In this document: positions 63,227 to 64,000 of the stretch, piece by piece
How positions within the stretch are numbered: the stretch's first letter is position 1
Layout of the letters: the number at the start of each line of letters is the position of its first letter
Assembly (NCBI RefSeq): GCF_024752305.1
Contig: NZ_JANTHX010000008.1
Coordinates: forward strand, 540,663-604,662
Direction of reading: 5' to 3'
From: Protaetiibacter mangrovi
GTDB taxonomy: Bacteria > Actinomycetota > Actinomycetes > Actinomycetales > Microbacteriaceae
Length of the DNA: 64,000 nucleotides
The notes under the pieces: generated by a model
Database searches by the model: none
Seen by the model: only the letters and a program-made list of their open reading frames with translations
What the model was told of the DNA's origin: nothing
Program-made: the position numbers and the translations under genes

Positions 63227-64000
63227 ATGACGATGACGCCCGAGCAGGCGAGCGGCTTCCATGAGACGTTCGGGCGCCTCGTGTCCGGCGTCGAGCAGGT
63301 GCTGCTCGGCAAGACCTTCGTGGTGCGCCTCGGGTTCATCGCCCTCTTCAGCGAGGGGCACCTGCTGCTCGAGGACTACCCGGGAACCGGCAAGACCTCG
63401 CTCGCACGGGCGATCGCGCAGAGCCTCGACGGCACGAGCAACCGCATCCAGTTCACCCCGGACCTTCTGCCGGGCGACATCACCGGCGTCAGCATCTACG
63501 ACCAGCGCACGGGGCGCTTCGACTTCCACCAGGGTCCCGTGTTCGCCAACGTCGTGCTCGCCGACGAGATCAACCGCGCGAGCCCCAAGACCCAGGCCGC
63601 GCTGCTCGAGGTGATGGAGGAGGGTCGGGTGACCGTGGACGGCGCCACCCATCCGGTGGACGCCCCGTTCATGGTGATCGCGACGCAGAACCCGATCGAG
63701 CAGGCGGGCACCTACCGGCTGCCCGAAGCCCAGCTCGACCGCTTCCTGCTGAAGGCGTCGATCGGCTACCCGGACCACGCCGCCACCGTGCGCATCCTGG
63801 AGGGCGCCGGGGTGCGCGCCCACGACACGGTGATCCCCTCGGTCATCTCGGCCGCCGAGGTGGTGGAGCTCGCCGCGCTCGTGCGGACGGTGCACGTCGA
63901 CCCCTCGATCAACGACTACGTCTCCCGACTCGCGGAGGCGACCCGCTCGGCCACGGAGGTGCGTCTCGGCGTGAGCGTGCGCGGCGCCCTCGCGCTCGTG
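63227..64000 (+). CDS. MoxR-family AAA+ ATPase (3' end outside window)
   Basis: 258 codons present; ATG 63227 lies 6 nt after GAGAGGA. Walker A is DYPGTGKTSLA, Walker B is VVLADEINRASPKTQ, and ATQNPIEQAGTYRLPEAQLDRF is the MoxR sensor region. These ATPases act with DUF58 (VWA-like) proteins encoded downstream in most genomes, here beyond the edge. Neighbours suggest assembly or regulation at the cell envelope. Confidence 0.93.
   Translation, partial: MTMTPEQASGFHETFGRLVSGVEQVLLGKTFVVRLGFIALFSEGHLLLEDYPGTGKTSLARAIAQSLDGTSNRIQFTPDLLPGDITGVSIYDQRTGRFDFHQGPVFANVVLADEINRASPKTQAALLEVMEEGRVTVDGATHPVDAPFMVIATQNPIEQAGTYRLPEAQLDRFLLKASIGYPDHAATVRILEGAGVRAHDTVIPSVISAAEVVELAALVRTVHVDPSINDYVSRLAEATRSATEVRLGVSVRGALALV

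Overview
The window is about 72% GC by eye and almost fully coding, with many ATGA/GTGA start-stop overlaps and GTG starts. Gene content and order (argS, lysA, hom, thrC, thrB, rho, prfA, prmC, sua5, wecA-like, atpI-like, atpBEFHAGDC; DUF222-HNH protein; SipW-type secretion; LAxTG sorting signals; PP2C/PknB-like kinase block) point to an actinobacterium, most likely Microbacteriaceae (Micrococcales). The family placement rests on recognition of gene order and protein families, not on a database search.

Left part (1-10 kb): end of an amidase, a TetR regulator, then a carbohydrate-looking operon of a GH3 beta-glucosidase and a complete family-5 (Dpp/Opp-type) ABC importer. A CebR-like palindrome lies in front of it and a perfect GNRA-capped hairpin lies between the binding protein and the rest. 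A short SIP-domain gene follows under an almost canonical IdeR/DtxR iron box.

10-20 kb is a patchwork: a DUF222-HNH protein with an exact SOS box, a HEAVH metalloprotease-like protein coupled to a flavin disulfide reductase-like enzyme, an arginase-fold protein, an ECF sigma factor with a membrane partner, a wall-sorted beta-helix protein, glycerate kinase, tRNA-Arg(CCG), a transglutaminase-like protein preceded by a coupled 11-codon ORF, and a lipoprotein.

20-42 kb is the conserved housekeeping block for arginyl-tRNA, lysine/threonine synthesis, Rho, release-factor biology, a cell-wall lipid-carrier transferase and the F1Fo ATP synthase. It is interrupted by two extra membrane genes after argS and by an inverted HAD gene with a 133-bp inverted-repeat element after prmC. 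atpB has no ATG/GTG/TTG start, and the epsilon subunit is short.

42-46 kb holds the most unusual locus: three secreted proteins with SipW-type N-termini, a dedicated Ser/His signal peptidase, and a protein ending in an LAPTG wall-sorting signal. I read it as a candidate wall-anchored TasA/camelysin-like surface fibre system.

46-54 kb carries yaaA, an alkylation-repair pair (tag-ogt), an aldo/keto reductase, TspO, and a divergent Lrp-controlled amine/polyamine catabolic set. 54-64 kb holds an FHA protein, PP2C phosphatase, Ser/Thr kinase, a 1,983-residue Ig-like/FN3 surface protein and the start of a MoxR ATPase, a signalling block facing the cell envelope.

Many operon-leading genes have a TANNNT -10 hexamer only 5-9 nt before the start codon, suggesting widespread leaderless transcription.
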